Origin: Oehlia diaphana
Lineage: Eukaryota; Glomeromycota; Glomeromycetes; Glomerales; Glomeraceae
Assembly: GCA_003833135.1 (NCBI GenBank)
Contig: QZLH01000490.1
Coordinates: forward strand, 1-64,000
DNA length: 64,000 bases
Direction of reading: 5' to 3'
Shown in pieces: positions 23,630-37,500 of the stretch. Position 1 is the stretch's first letter. Every line of letters starts with the position of its first letter. Under the pieces are notes generated by a model that ran no database searches, had not been told where the DNA came from, and worked only from the letters and a program-made list of their open reading frames with translations. Made by a program: the position numbers and the translations under genes.

Positions 23630-24529
23630 ATGCAACAGCCACGACAACCGCGTTTACCAAAAGAATTGGTAATTTTAATTCTTAAAGACCTGGTTAATGT
23701 AAAAGGTTCAAGGTAAGAATTTAATAATTCTTTCATATTAATTTGCAAAAATAAAGAATCCTAATTTTTTCTTTTTTTTTTTTTACGTTTAAAGCTTTAA
23801 ACATATTAATTCTCTTAGAAGAGTATGTAAAGATTGGAACGTAATAATTACAGAAATTTTAATTAAACCGACTCAATACATTTTAGAGAATAAACTACTA
23901 ATTGAAGTAATTTAAATTTTTTCTTTTTTTTTTTTTTTATAACAATTCGTCTCACCTCAAATATAGTAACTAAAATATATCAAAACTTTATAAAAAAGTA
24001 TGATTGTAATAGTCTTTCGATAAGAGGAGCACCAATAACTTACGACCCTCCAAAGTCCACTTTTACTATACGCATAGATAATGAAAATATTGATAAGCTC
24101 AAGCTAGATATTTCAGATATTCCACGTTCTCAAGATATAAATAAAGAAGGATCGATACGTGTTAGGTTTCATTACGAGAATGGTTCACATTTAATATTAT
24201 TTGATTTTGGTACTTTATTTATTCGCAGAGAAGGAAATGATATTCATTCTGAAGTTCATTGGAATTTTGACGATTGTTCATGCAAATATCAAAGGGATAA
24301 TAATTTTCCAGATTCTTATGCCATTCAAATTAGAGAAATGTCTATTTCTTTAAGGAAGGTTGGTGTATTGTTGGATTTATTAAACGGGTAAGCAAATAAA
24401 GCAATCATTTTTATTTTTTAATATTGTATATTAACTTACGTAATATCATTATTTAGGAATGTGAAAGAAAAACATAAACACATAATACAACAATCCGTTT
24501 ACGGAGAATATAGCAATAGAGATTTCTAA
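23630..24529 (+). CDS. small F-box-like protein, distant copy E
   Basis: Exons 23630-23712, 23795-23906, 23999-24387 and 24457-24529 join in the same phases (2, 0, 2) as copies A, B and D and give 218 aa. Exon 2 is again exactly 112 nt. The start PRLPKELVILILKDLV has the Leu-Pro-x-Glu of classical F-boxes, and INSLRRVCKDWNVII supplies the Cys-x-x-Trp end. This supports reading the weaker starts of A, B and D as F-boxes. The C-terminal domain keeps FGTLFIR, VHWNFDDCSCKY and ISLRKVGVLLDLLN. It is the most diverged copy, 6 kb from D beyond the HMG gene. Confidence 0.72.
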
Positions 24530-27500
24530 TAATAACCATATTTTTTTACTTAAATAATATTTATATTCTCTACTATTCATGTAAATTAATTAATATATAA
24601 ATAAAATATAAAATTATACATTTTTTAGATTTCATAAAACCTTGTGCATTGTAAATAATTCTATTATTTTGTAAATATAATTGATCTTTCAGAATATGAT
24701 TATAAAATAAGATTTTATGAGACGAAAACTTTTTACATAACGAATCTTTGTAAAACGTTTGTTCGATTGTTCGATCTTCGATTGTGGCCGCAGTAAATTA
24801 TATACAGTAGCGAAGTGTACTGTATATACAGTATTTAAAATCAAAAAAAGGAAAATTTGAGCCGTCTGTACTATTTATCTTTCGAATTATCTAATGATTT
24901 TTCTTTCAAAACTCCATACGTTGTATTACCTACATTTAAACAATCGTAAGATATTATATACAAAGGATGACGAATCAAATTATTAAACAAATGCATCATT
25001 GTTAAGATCATAAAATTTGTTGGAAATTTCTTAAATCGTATTTCATTGATATACTAAAATGGTTTGAATGATATATAATTACTTTCATCGTAGCCAAATA
25101 ACTCGATGATCTGCCGGACATATCCGCTCTAACGGTCTGCGTCTGCCTAACGGAAAATTTTCACCAGATCAAATGAATATTCGGTGAATATCCGGATGGA
25201 ATATAAGTTGTTTTAAATTAAAAACCATCCATCAAAAAATTTCCTTTTGTACTACTAAAAAATAGGAAATGGCAAAATGCTATTGGACAGTATAACTAAT
25301 GTTTTAACATAAGTGTGAAAAAACATATTTCTCTCAATTTTATAAAATGATTATTTGTATTTTATTAATTTTAAGGTAATAAATTTAATCTTCATAAACC
25401 CAACGAAAAAATAATTAAATAAACATATTTTAATATTTTACTTTTATACATATTCTTTTAAATTTTACTTTAGTATAGTATATTATAAAAAAAAAACAAG
25501 AAAACTTAGTTGTAACAAAAAAAAACTATTGTATATTTTGAATAGTATTAATAATACAAAGTTCATATTGTAAATATATACTTTTGATTTTAATAACTAG
25601 AAAAGTTAATTAAAGAAATTGATTGTAATAATGGTTAATAAGGTAAATTTTCAGCACATGCAGTGATATACATTAGAAGCTTCTAATAACTTTTTGTTGG
25701 AACTGAAAGGTTCTCCTAAAGTTTTGTGAACATGGTAAAAATATATACAAAATGCATATATCCTTTTTTAATTAACATTCCTAAATTCTTGAGTTCTTCA
25801 CTATATTTTAAATTTAAACTACATATAGGATTATATATATTTAAATGATAATTCATAAAGATTTGAAAAATTCCAGCTATATTTGAATTGTAATAACATT
25901 CAAAATTATATCAATAAAGTCTATAAACTATTTTCCAGTAAGCTTTTCAGTAAGATATTTACCTCTTTGAAAGTAAAACTGAAGTTTTTGTCAACAATTA
26001 GTTTATATTTTAATATTTTTTAATAGCTAAAAATTCATAAAAAAATAGTCCATATAATTAGCAGTAAGAATTTTTTTCTTTTATACTTTTAATTTACTTT
26101 GATATTTTAAATAAACTTGCAAAATAAACAAAACTACATATATTATATTATATATTTTTTTAAAATTATATTTATTATAAATTTTATATAATTTTATTTA
26201 TAGATATATATAAAAATATTTTATATAAATTAAGAAATTTTTAATTAAAATACTATTAAATAATAAATTTATAATTTTTTTTTTTTATTATTATAGCATA
26301 TTTGATAATTATTAAATTAATGAATTTAAAAATATATATAAAAATAATACTAAAATTCTAATTTTAATATTATTAACTATTAAAACTTAATAAATAAAAT
26401 ACATATTACTTTTAGTAAAAATACCTCACAGTCCTTACTTTTTTAGTTAGATTATTACAGAATCTACTGTATCATAGCAAACAAAAATATTTTTTTTTGT
26501 AAAATCAATTAATTGTTAGTTCATCATTCAATGATACAAAAATGATTAGTAATCTATAATTAATATTAATTAGTGTACTTTTGCATAAATCGATTTGTGA
26601 TATGATATACCTAATTGTTTTTAAAAGATAAAAATATATTTTGCAAATAACTTTTTATTTGATCAGGATAACAAAAACTATCAATTAAAAAATGATTATT
26701 AAAATTGGATCATTAAAGTCTGAATTAAGTTCAAATTAAATTAAATTTTAAAGAAAAATTTGATTTGTGTAGAATACTAATTTTGATAGACTTTTATATA
26801 TTAAATACTATTATTTTAAAATGGATTTAAAAATATATCATAGCAACATAAATGCTTTAAAATTTTGCTAGAAAAAAATATTACTTTATTTGGATATATT
26901 TTTCAAAACTAATAGAATTAAAGTATATCAAAAAAACTAAAAATAAGAAAAATATTTTTATATTATTTTGTTAATTTAAAAAAGAAAAAATATATTTTTT
27001 TTAATAGTATTAAAAAAACTTGTAAAATTGCAAAATTTGTATATAAAAAATCCTAATTTAACTAAAATATAAGGTAAAATAGTAATTTTTTTTAAAATAA
27101 ATTTGTAAATATTTTTTTTATAAATTATTCATAATTAATGTTATTGATTGATAAGTCATTGTTATATTTAGATATAAGCTTATAAGATAAAATCAATATT
27201 AAATATGTCAATAATATAATTCATATAAAATTTGCATTAAATTTATAAATTAATTTTATACTATTGAATGATAAACTAACAATTAAAATTAATAAGTAAA
27301 AAACCATTCCAAAAAATCTTATACAGATTTAAATTTCCTTTTTTTTAGTGTTTTAATTGAAGATTTAAGTAATTTTATTTGAAAGAATATTTAACTTTAA
27401 ATTCAATATAGGATATCTGTTCAAAATTAATTTTAGTAGAATATTTAGCTTTAAGCTTAATGTAAGTTATTTAATTAAAACTAATTTAAAATGAATTTAA

Positions 27501-27579
27501 TATTTATATTATTTAGCTAGCTAAGTTTATTTTTATTATCAGTATAAATTCACTGAAACTCTTTCTCTTATTTAGAATA
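24530..27579. other. AT desert
   Basis: No gene. A 9-bp inverted repeat (TATACAGTA / TACTGTATA, 24801-24826) and a GC-richer patch at 25080-25210 are the only breaks. From about 25,400 the sequence is extremely AT-rich with dense stops in all frames. Confidence 0.6.
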
Positions 27580-27741
27580 CAGTCAAATCTTAATATAGTG
27601 AACCTAAATTTTTCAGACAACTATAATAAATTTCCCTTTGTTATAACAAATTAACCAATCAAATCTCTTAAAATTTTCACTATAGTCTTATAGTAAAGTT
27701 GAGATTTAGAATTTAGAGTTTGACATAATAAAAGTTGACTG
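27580..27741. mobile_element. MITE with pogo/mariner-type ends, copy 3
   Basis: Left end CAGTCAAATCTTAATATAGT and right end AAAAGTTGACTG are inverted repeats flanked by TA at both sides (27578-27579, 27742-27743). The internal sequence matches copy 1 in opposite orientation (for example the TTCACTATAG / CTATAGTGAA words). It is 162 bp, non-coding and the shortest of the three. Confidence 0.65.
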
Positions 27742-29675
27742 TACTTAATCAACAATTTTTTACTAAGATTATTAATTTTATTTTTAGATCTAAATGTAGA
27801 ATATAATTTTCTTTGAACTTTTATTTATAAGCATTACCAAGTCAATAATCTTTATTATTAATATCTTTCATAATATATTAAAAAATATACAATTAATAAT
27901 TTTTTACTTGACATTTTTTTTAAACTAAATATATTAAATATACTGAATATATTAAATCTAAATGAATTGAATCTATCAAAAATATATCAATATTACTGAA
28001 AATATACTGAAAATTTATTGAAATATACTAAAAGATTTTTTTTTTGTCTATTTGTAAAAAATGCTTCAGAATTTACATTTAAATAAATGAAGTAAGCATC
28101 AGAAATAATAGTTAATAAATACAAAATATTAATATGGTAGATATATTAAATTTGAAGAGAAATTTATTTACCAATAAACTTTAAAGATATAAAATTACTA
28201 TTAAAAAAATCTGGTTTGTATGGTTATACTATGATAATTTTTTAATAGATGATTTCCTAATAGAACATTTTCCTGTCAACTTTGACTAGTATTAAAACTA
28301 ATGTAGGTTAACAGTATTCGGTAAACATTCTGTCAATGTCAGGATTTTGTCTGATATCAGTTTGTATTAATAAGCAGATCTTATAAAATGCAATATTATT
28401 TCTGAAAGTAAGATAAAAAAGACTGGAGAAAAAAACTAAGTTTAAATCCATTGGTAAATATAAAATATCCTATTTTAGCTTTATTATTTAAATTATAAAT
28501 TGATTGTATTTTTAGTATATATTTATATAAACCTTCTTTTTAATACTTTTTATTAATAAAATTACTAGTTTTTTAAAATAAAAGATTTAAATTTTAATAT
28601 AATGAATATATGCTGAATATATGGGGAAAATTACACTGTTAAATTTTACCTTAGTTTAATTTTATTTTTTACTTATTCTTTTATTTTCTTTATTATTTCT
28701 TTTCCTTGAACTTAGATTATTAATATATATATCATATAGTTAAAAAATCTCATTAAAAAAAAGATTATGTTTATGTATTATGGAAAAGTATCTAGTTTTT
28801 TTTATATAAAGTATTAATAAATAAGAGTGAATTTTATCCAACTCTTAACAACTTCAATAATTCACCATTGTAACAAGCAATAATCCTTAATATTTATTTC
28901 ATAATTTATAATAAAAAAAATAATAATTAAACATTCACAATACAACTTAGAAGATTTGGCCTTTTAGACATTATATAATAACGTATTTTTTCTTACATAA
29001 TATTTTCTCACAAATCAAATCACATGATAAGAAATTGATTACGTTAATTCGTCATGATCGTGTTCCAATTTCCTCATCCATCAAAATTCTTTTTTTTTTC
29101 TTAAATATAAGTGGTTTGTTCAAGTAAAAAATAAAATTAATCAGCAAGTGAAATTTGATCATTTGATTATTGTATTATATCAAATTACTTAATTACATTA
29201 ATCACTTTATTCAAGGAGTACATTTATAATATAATAATAATAATAATAATATAATTAATATAATTAAACTTTATAAAACGACTTAAACGTAAAATTTTGG
29301 TGATATTTTTAGGATAAACAAGAAAATTAAAAACAACGTGTAATAAACATATGATAATAAATGACTTTTTTTTTCTTCGTACCTCTATATATGAATCAGC
29401 TCACGTAATAATACTATTGTTATTATCTTTTGATGGTACATCTTTTTTTCGCGAATTTACAAATTTGGTATTTTTGGTATTTTTTAATTTTTTATTTTAT
29501 ATATATATATATATACTTTTTTTTTTGGATCTTTTTTTTTTTTGAACTAAATATAGTTTGTTACATTATTGTGTAAGTAATAAACTTCATGGATACTCTT
29601 TATATATATATAGTTTTTTACATATCGTAATTTTGTCCTTTTTTTTGTTCTGATCCAAAGTTGGCCAATTTCCAC
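27742..29675. other. AT desert
   Basis: No gene. The 64-codon frame at 29351-29545 is built on T-tracts and (TA)n and is not convincing. The last 100 bp serve as leader of the next gene. Confidence 0.5.
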
Positions 29676-30764
29676 ATGGGTTTTCCGCTTAATTATTCAA
29701 AACTTACTTCTTTTATTAAAAAGAAGAATTTCTTGGAACAAGAAAAGAGAAAGCGTAATGGTAAAGTATTATTATTGAAAAGTCATTATCGATTTTTTTT
29801 CCTAAGAAAATCGAATTTTCGAAAGAGAGAACTAGCTGATGATATTATTACACACCATATTTCAGAAATGCCATCCGTAGTAAATAAAGAATTGACAACA
29901 TCATGGTTTTTTTCATTTATTCAATCTATTACAAATAACATGCCAAATTTACCAAGTGATCATATAAATGAAATCGTTGAAGTTGATTTTCCAACAGAAT
30001 TAGGAGTATCAACATTTTATCAACTTCTTGGTCAAATGACATTACTTGGTTCTACAATTTTTCATAAATGTACTATTGTACGTTTATTAAGTTTTACAGA
30101 ATGGAATAGAAAATATTCTTTTGCTGACAATAAATCAATTTTAATATCATTATCTGATTCGGAACAATTTAACATAAAAGAAGTTGAACCTGCTGAAGCA
30201 TTAGATGAACTTTTAAAAGAACAATTTATTGATGACAATGGAATTTGTGATGATGATATTGAACAAAAAGATGATGAACCAACTTCATATTCTTCAACTA
30301 CAACATCATTTTATTATTCACCAACTTTATCAGGTTCATCATCTTCGAGTCAAATTACACAACATAAAAAACCGGTGACATTAGAGATTGTTGTACAATT
30401 ACAATATTTATCTCCACAGAGTGAATTATTTTCAAAAATGGTTCATTATTTTTCAACAACGATATTTCTTCGACCAATTTCTTATGGAAGATATGTAACA
30501 AGGATGACCATTCCTATACCTTCAATTTCTACGATTGAACCAATTTTAACATGGTTATATAATCATGACGATAAAGCGTGGATGGATACAATAACGTCTA
30601 GAAATTTTGAGCAGGTAATTGAAATTAAGTGACATGATCTTGAAGAATTATTAATAATATAAAAAATTATTTAGGTATGCCAAAATGTAATATTTCTTGG
30701 ATTAGGTGATGAAGCGTTTTCTGTATTGGAGAGAGTATTTCAAAAGTTGATGACAGAAGAATAA
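29676..30764 (+). CDS. unrecognised protein, 342 aa
   Basis: Two exons (29676-30614, 30675-30764) join at phase 0. The first in-frame ATG is taken as start; internal MPSVVNKEL is an alternative, and a further upstream exon cannot be excluded. Residues ~15-60 are very basic (KKKNFLEQEKRKRNGK). A folded-looking part follows (FYQLLGQMTLLGSTIFHKC), then an acidic and Ser/Thr-rich low-complexity linker. A second conserved-looking part begins near VTLEIVVQLQYLS and includes ILTWLYNHDDKAWMD and FLGLGDEAFSVLERVFQKL. The last part faintly recalls BTB-associated helices, but not enough for a name. It converges with the membrane-protein gene at 31220. Confidence 0.6.
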
Positions 30765-31219
30765 AATAGAATTTGCAATGTTCATAGTTTTTTGTAATTT
30801 TAATTATAATCTAACAGAAAAAAATTGTATTATTACTAAGGTAAAAGAGTAATGAAATTATATATATAGATATTGATGGGTTGATACATAAAGTTTTCTA
30901 TTATCATTTTGTCATTTTACAAGAAAATTTGCAATTGGAATTTTATTAATTTTATTTCAAGAAATATCAAATGAAACTTGAATAAAAATAAATAAATGTT
31001 AAATAAATCAAAAATTATATACAATATTAAAAAAAAATTAATTCTAATGATAAGAAAAAAAAAATCTACTGTCGCCTATACAAATTTAATTTGTGCAAAA
31101 CTTATTTGCTGTGCCACGTGACAATATATAAATAATTAAATTTTATAAATTATTTTAAATTTTTTTTTTCTTTTTTTTTTTACACATATATTATAATTAA
31201 GTATATCTTTAAAGGAAAT
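30765..31219. other. intergenic between convergent genes
   Basis: AT-rich 3' UTR space of two convergent genes, with A-tracts and T-tracts. Nothing else is seen. Confidence 0.5.
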
Positions 31220-32245
31220 TTAAGCAGATTCTTCAAATTCTTGATCATCAACTTTTAAAACTTTGCAACTTTCTCTAATACCATTAGAATCATGAGGAAC
31301 ATCATAAGATATAATAATTTTTGATTTCATAAATTGAATTAATTTAGTAGGAGGGGGTAAAGCTACAGCTAAAGAAATACAAGTTCTTATGAATGAATCA
31401 ATAGAGTTACCAATTGCATTATAACTTAATTTATCCGTAAAAGCAAAAGTGACCAAATAAAGTATTAAATAACAAATTGATAATATACCAGTTATACTCA
31501 TATACCAAGCACCTACAGCAGCTGATTGAGCGCTTATATTATTCATTCTTTTTCTTTTAATAATAGATGATTGTTGTCTGTTATTAAAACATATACGTAA
31601 TGATATAACTGGTAAGAAAGAATAGAGGAATGATGATAGTATTGTTATAACTCCTACAATCAACTATATGGATAAAAGAAAGAAATTTAGAATATATATA
31701 TAAAAAAAATTTTAAAAATTTAAAATATTTTATAATATAATACATACCTGACCGATAAATAAAGGTAAATTAGATGTATCACTCAGATGAACGAGAATTA
31801 AAACGGCATCAGCAATATTTATACAGTCAAAAATAATTAAATGTAATACAGTAGCTTTAAAAAGTGTAGTATTCCAACGATATTTTTCATAAAATTTTCT
31901 ACCCATATCTAACATACATACTACTATTATAGTCGTATAAGTTGCTCTAATAAATGCAAATAATATCCAATAAACACTTCTTGGTAAAAATAATTTTGAT
32001 GGATCCTGATCCCAGTAAAAATTACTTAAACTAATTATAATTATTGTAAATGTGGATAATAAACTACAAATAAATAATTAAATAATTAATTAATATTTTA
32101 AATTAAAAAATATGAAAAAAAAATCTTACCATGCAAGTCGTAATTTTGTAAAATTTATTATACATTGATATAATAAAAATATGAATGATATGGACGTAAA
32201 TGCAACACTAAAAGATAAAAATCCTAATTCTAGTGGGGTACCCAT
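31220..32245 (-). CDS. multi-pass (about 7 TM) membrane protein
   Basis: Three exons (32130-32245, 31748-32063, 31220-31663) join in phase and give 291 aa. Hydrophobic segments in order: LGFLSFSVAFTSISFIFLL, LLSTFTIIIISLS, VYWILFAFIRATYTTIIVV, VLHLIIFDCINIADAVLIL, a fourth-exon-border segment around LIVGVITILSSFLYSF, MSITGILSICYLILYLVTFA and a weaker one at SFIRTCISLAVAL. This gives six to seven membrane passes with a short basic loop (RQQSSIIKRKRMNN) and a charged C-terminal tail (VLKVDDQEFEES). Topology is receptor-like, but no GPCR or transporter signature was found. Probably a lineage-specific membrane protein. Confidence 0.6.
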
Positions 32246-33211
32246 TATGAAAGGATTTTTTTAAATGAAAAATCTTTATAGGTCCAGATATATTTAATTT
32301 TTTTTTTTCAAAAGGAAGGTATGTACCTAAAAAGTCTATAAAAAAAGAAAAGAAAAAAAAATCAATTTTTAATTATTATAATAATTTCGCGTTTTTTTTT
32401 TGTCACGTAAGTTGATTGAATTTGTACGCGTGATGAATGAAAATAATTGACGAATGGATTTTTTTATTTTTTCAAGGGATTTTAATTTTTTTTCAAGGGA
32501 TTTCAATTTTTTTCAAGGGATTTTAAACATTTAAACACTTCAACACTCCCAACATTCCCAACATTCCCAACATTCTCAACGCTTGGAAATCATTTCGGAT
32601 CAACATTCGATCACGAAATAATTGTAACCTAGTTTCAAATTCAATCAATAGTTTATCGAAAACTTACTTTTTCTTTTTTTTAAAAAAATATTTGCATAAA
32701 AAAGAGCTTTTACAAGAAGAACTCCAGAAAAAAAGAAAAGGGTGAAACCAAAACCAATTTATCTCTTTAAATACAATATTAATAATTTAAAACGTATTAA
32801 CGCGTAACACACATAAATATATATTAGTTAAATATGAATGTAATGAATGGTTACGATAAGTTTAATCAATTAATCAACAATTAATCACCGACCATTGAAT
32901 ATAACATATAAATACACGTATAAAAATTCTTTCTTTACATGCGTTAAATGTAACACTTAAGAAATTTTTTTTTTAATTTGTTCATCCAAAACACAAATAT
33001 ATATTGTATTACTTTAATCAGGGACCAATATTATTATAATATTGTAAATCTCTAAAATATATTTTCTAATGTTTTAAAAAAATCCAATTCTCACTAATTT
33101 TATTTGGTTCTAGTGAACCTGCATGAACTTAAATAACAAATCCGGTAATTCCGTTGGTAATCCTAGAATGTTCTTTTAAACAAGGAAGATTATTTGTTAA
33201 TTTTGTAAAAA

Positions 33212-33244
<33 letters not shown>

Positions 33245-34500
33245 TATTTCCCGGTAAATTCCTTCTTTCAAAATGCATAATAATACAGATTTTGGCGTAA
33301 CCACTTGCGTATTCGCATCGAATTATAAAAATTCTTGGTTTGATTGAAAAAAAAATTTACTTATATATTTTTCATTTTAACCAATTAAAGTTAGAAATTA
33401 AAATAATTAATATAATTAATAATTATTTTATAAAACCAATTTATTTTGAGTAATTTAAAGAAACATTGCGTAATAAAAAAAAAATTTATCATTCAGTTCT
33501 CCGTTTTTGATTGTTATTTAGAAATTTAAAGTTTTCCTGTGTAAAAAGCCCCCTTTATTTATTATTTGTATTTCAAATAAAAACACTTTCAAATACGTAC
33601 TTCACTTCAATGAAAATTTAATATAAAACTATAATTATTATTTATTTCTTAAAAATCATTAATCCTTATAAAGAAAATTTACCTTTCGGTTATTACGATT
33701 ACTTTCTAAATGCATGTACTATTATATGTAAAAGAATCTTTCAACCCCTCGTTGCATGCTAGATTGATTCATCGGATTACACTTGACCGAAAATCTAATA
33801 AAATGAGACATAATTTTGTAATTGTATTAAATAGCTATATAAAAAAAAAATTACTATAAATAAAATACAGCCGAACTTATTCCGTTCCAAACTCACTATG
33901 GGCTTGGCTTTGTGATGAAACCTATTCAATTACTCATAGATAAAGTGTTACCTAAATTACAATGAGACCATGCAACTATTTATTGATCTGTTTGAAGTAT
34001 AACAAATAAAATAATTCTAAATATTATTAAATATCTCGATTATATATAATTAATTTTGAAATTTTTTTTAATATATTTGACTTCTTAGAATGGTAAGAAT
34101 TGTTGGGTATAATCGAGGAAGGATTCGAATCATCCTTGACAGGTTGAAAATGCAATAGCCAATGAAATAGATAATGAGCAGGATGTGGATAAGGCATTGG
34201 AATTATTTCCGACAACGACCAGAGAGCATTTTTGGTACGTTGGAAAATGGAGTCATGTGATTTCGATTCTGACCAATGGACAGGATGTTACGTGATTATT
34301 AATAACATATACACAAAAAAAATCAGAAATGAAATTTTCATATTTCAAGGAACCATGCATTGGGTAAGAATTTCAAACTTTGTGTAAGGGCATGAAAAAA
34401 ATTGGTGTGGTAGTAGTTTATTCGCATATTATCAGTTATATGCATTAAATGATAAGGTGAATCTCTTATACCACTTGAAATTAAAGCAGACATTAGCATA
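32246..34500. other. intergenic with short tandem repeats
   Basis: No gene is supported. A poly-A/T junction lies at 33215-33243. The patch 34030-34440 is less AT-rich and has one forward frame open for about 60 codons (VRWKMESCDFDSDQWTGCY), but stops on both sides and no domain; it may be a dead fragment. Confidence 0.4.
32472..32583. repeat. two adjacent short tandem repeats
   Basis: TTCAAGGGATTT separated by T-rich spacers occurs three times (32472-32525). CAACATTCCC-type units follow, about four times (32543-32580). They sit a few hundred bases upstream of the membrane-protein gene start. Confidence 0.6.
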
Positions 34501-37500
34501 AATTTATAACGAATATCATGTGATATAATGATGATACTATGAGTATTTTGAAAATAAATAAATATATGTAGGAGAAACTAGTGTTTTAATTTTTCATCTC
34601 TCTCCAGAATTCTTGAAGTATTTGAATTAGAATTGTGTTAAATCTACTACTCATTTATTTATTTATTAAAATTCACTTGCAAAAAATATTAAATAAAGCA
34701 AAAACTAATTTAATTTTATGTAAATATTCATTTTTAATTAGGATTAGTAAATAGATTTGAATACCTTTATTCTCTTTATTCTAATGAAATGAATAAAATA
34801 CCTAAAAATTAAAAAATATTTATTATAAAGCTTAACTTCTTATATTTTTTAACTAATATACTGTATGTATATAAAATATTTTGCTTTGCTATTGTATTAA
34901 AAAATCCAGAATTTCATATAATAAGATAATATAAATAGATTCCAATTTAAATTTTTGAAAATATTCTCAATAAAATACAGCAGTAAAGATATAAATAAAA
35001 TTAAAGATTTTATAAAAAAAAACTTTTTTTAAAAAAATATAAAATTATTTATATTATTAAATTAATAATTTCTCTTCTAATAAAAAAAAGATCAACTGAA
35101 GAATCTTGAAAAAATCTAAAAAATTATATTTATAAATGCAATTCAGCTAAATTAAGAAGGCTAATTATAATAAATAAAATTGAAAAAAAATAATCAGTAA
35201 TTAAATATAATATCAACCAAAAAGTTTTAGTAAAAATTTGAATATTTTTACAGAAATTAAGTAAATTGGTTTGAATTAGTAATAGGAATTATAATTATAC
35301 TTAGTTTAATTAAAATAATAGTAGAGTTGTTAAAATTTGCATTTTTTATGTATACTAATTTTTTTTTTATAAACTTTTTACTGAATTATTTTTTTTTTAT
35401 AGAAATTTTCTTTTTCTTTTCTTTTTTATTTTAATCTATCATTTTTACATTTTTATTATACTTTAAAATAGATTTATAATTTCTTTTGTAATTAATTACT
35501 ATTGTAATTTAATTTTTATAAAATAAAGTATATTGAATAATATATTAAAATTTTTTTTAAAAAATAAATTAGTAATTTTAATATATAGTTGTAATTTAAT
35601 AATTTATAATAAAATATAAATGTACTATAAATTAAAAAAAAATATCATTAAAAGAAATTTAATTTTATATCAAATAGGTTTATATAATATGTATAATAAA
35701 TATTTATTAAGAAAAAAAAAGTGAAGTTTGGACAATTTGTAATCTAATAAAGGAAATTTGCAATGGTATTTTCTTAATATTTAAAAAAGTGTTATTTTAA
35801 ACATTTAATATTATTTAATATCATTTATATCATTTAATATATTAACTTTCTATATAATAAAAAATCACAGTTAATTTTTCATCAAGTACAATAACATAAA
35901 TATTAATATTAGTAATTTAGTATCATTTTACTTTTAAACTATATATTTATATATAATAATAATATATTGCAATTAGAAAAATTTGAATATTTTAATTATT
36001 ATACAATATAATTAAATAAAATTAAATTTATATAAAAGTTTATTAATTATAATATTAAAATAAACAAAAAATTATTATAAAAAGTTATATTAAATTTTTG
36101 TAAATTAATATATATATATTTAAAAAATTATTAAAAATTTTAATTAATATAAAAATTAATTAAAGAAATTTTGATAAAAAATCTTATAAAAATATAAATA
36201 TTTTACTATTTAAAAATGCTATTATCTGCTAAAAATCTAATTATAACATATAAATTATATATGTATATACTAAAATATCAAATATAAAATGGTAGTAAAA
36301 TCATTTTTTTAAATTCAATATTAATAAAGATAAATTAATGTATTTATTTATATAATAATTTTTAATTATAAAATCTTATCTAGTATTAAATTTAATAAAA
36401 TTATATTATATTATTTTTTTTATTAAGATAAATTAAATGGTAGTAAATTTATTTTTTTATTTTTAATATTAATGAAAATTGTATAAATTATTTTTATATT
36501 TATTTACAGTATGTAATAATTATTAACTGTAAAATTTTAAATTCTAATGATTAATTTTATTTTATTCCTCATATTAAAATAAATCAAATAGTAATAAAAT
36601 TATCTTTTTAGTTTTAATAATGGTAAAATTATTATATTTTAAATATAATTTTTATATTTATTTATACAATAATTATTAATTGAAAAATCTTAATTGGCAA
36701 TTAGATTTCAATAAAATTTATATTATTTGATTTCTCTTATTGAAATAAGTTAAATGATGGTAAAATTATCTTTTAAAGTTTAATATTAAGTTTATTATTA
36801 ATTTATTAAAACTAAAATGTAATTTATATATATATTCTAGAATTTTTTGATAACTAGTAATTCAAATTTTAATATATTATAGTATAAATATTATGATATA
36901 TAATGCAAAAATTTGAAATTATTTAACTAATATATCAAATTTTTTTAAATATTTTAAATTTAAATTAATTTATAAAATAAAAAAATTTTATTAAATTTTA
37001 GGATTATTTAATATTTACCAGAGGTAAATTTATTAAGAGTAATTTTCATTATATTATATCAAAATTTTAAACTTTTTTATTTTTAAAAAAAAATAAGTAA
37101 ATTTTTACAATTTTTAATATAATATTATATAATTAAAGTATATGTAGAATTTTTTTTCTTAATGAATATTTTATTAGTAGATGAATTTTACTATAAAATT
37201 TATTAAATTTATACATAAAGTATAATGTAAATTATATTTCAATAAAATTTGTCAGAAATAAATATAAAATTTTAAATTATTAATTAATAAAAAATTTAAA
37301 AGGAATACTGTATATTATTTGTTTAATACATTATAATATTTTAACTTTTAATTTTAATATTAATATTACTAATTTTAAATTTTATTAAAAAGATTATTTA
37401 AATATAAAATAAAAAAAATAAAGTAAATTTATTTTTCATTTTAGATTAGATTTGATATTTTTTATTTTTCAAATTATAAATTATTAAATATATCAAAAAT

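Noticed and set aside
24801..24826. Short palindrome TATACAGTA / TACTGTATA
   Set aside because: Nine-bp arms in AT-rich DNA are expected by chance and no gene or element end is adjacent.
34027..34215. 62-codon minus ORF and an opposite 60-codon plus frame
   Set aside because: Neither has a domain, both are bounded by many stops; at most a dead fragment.
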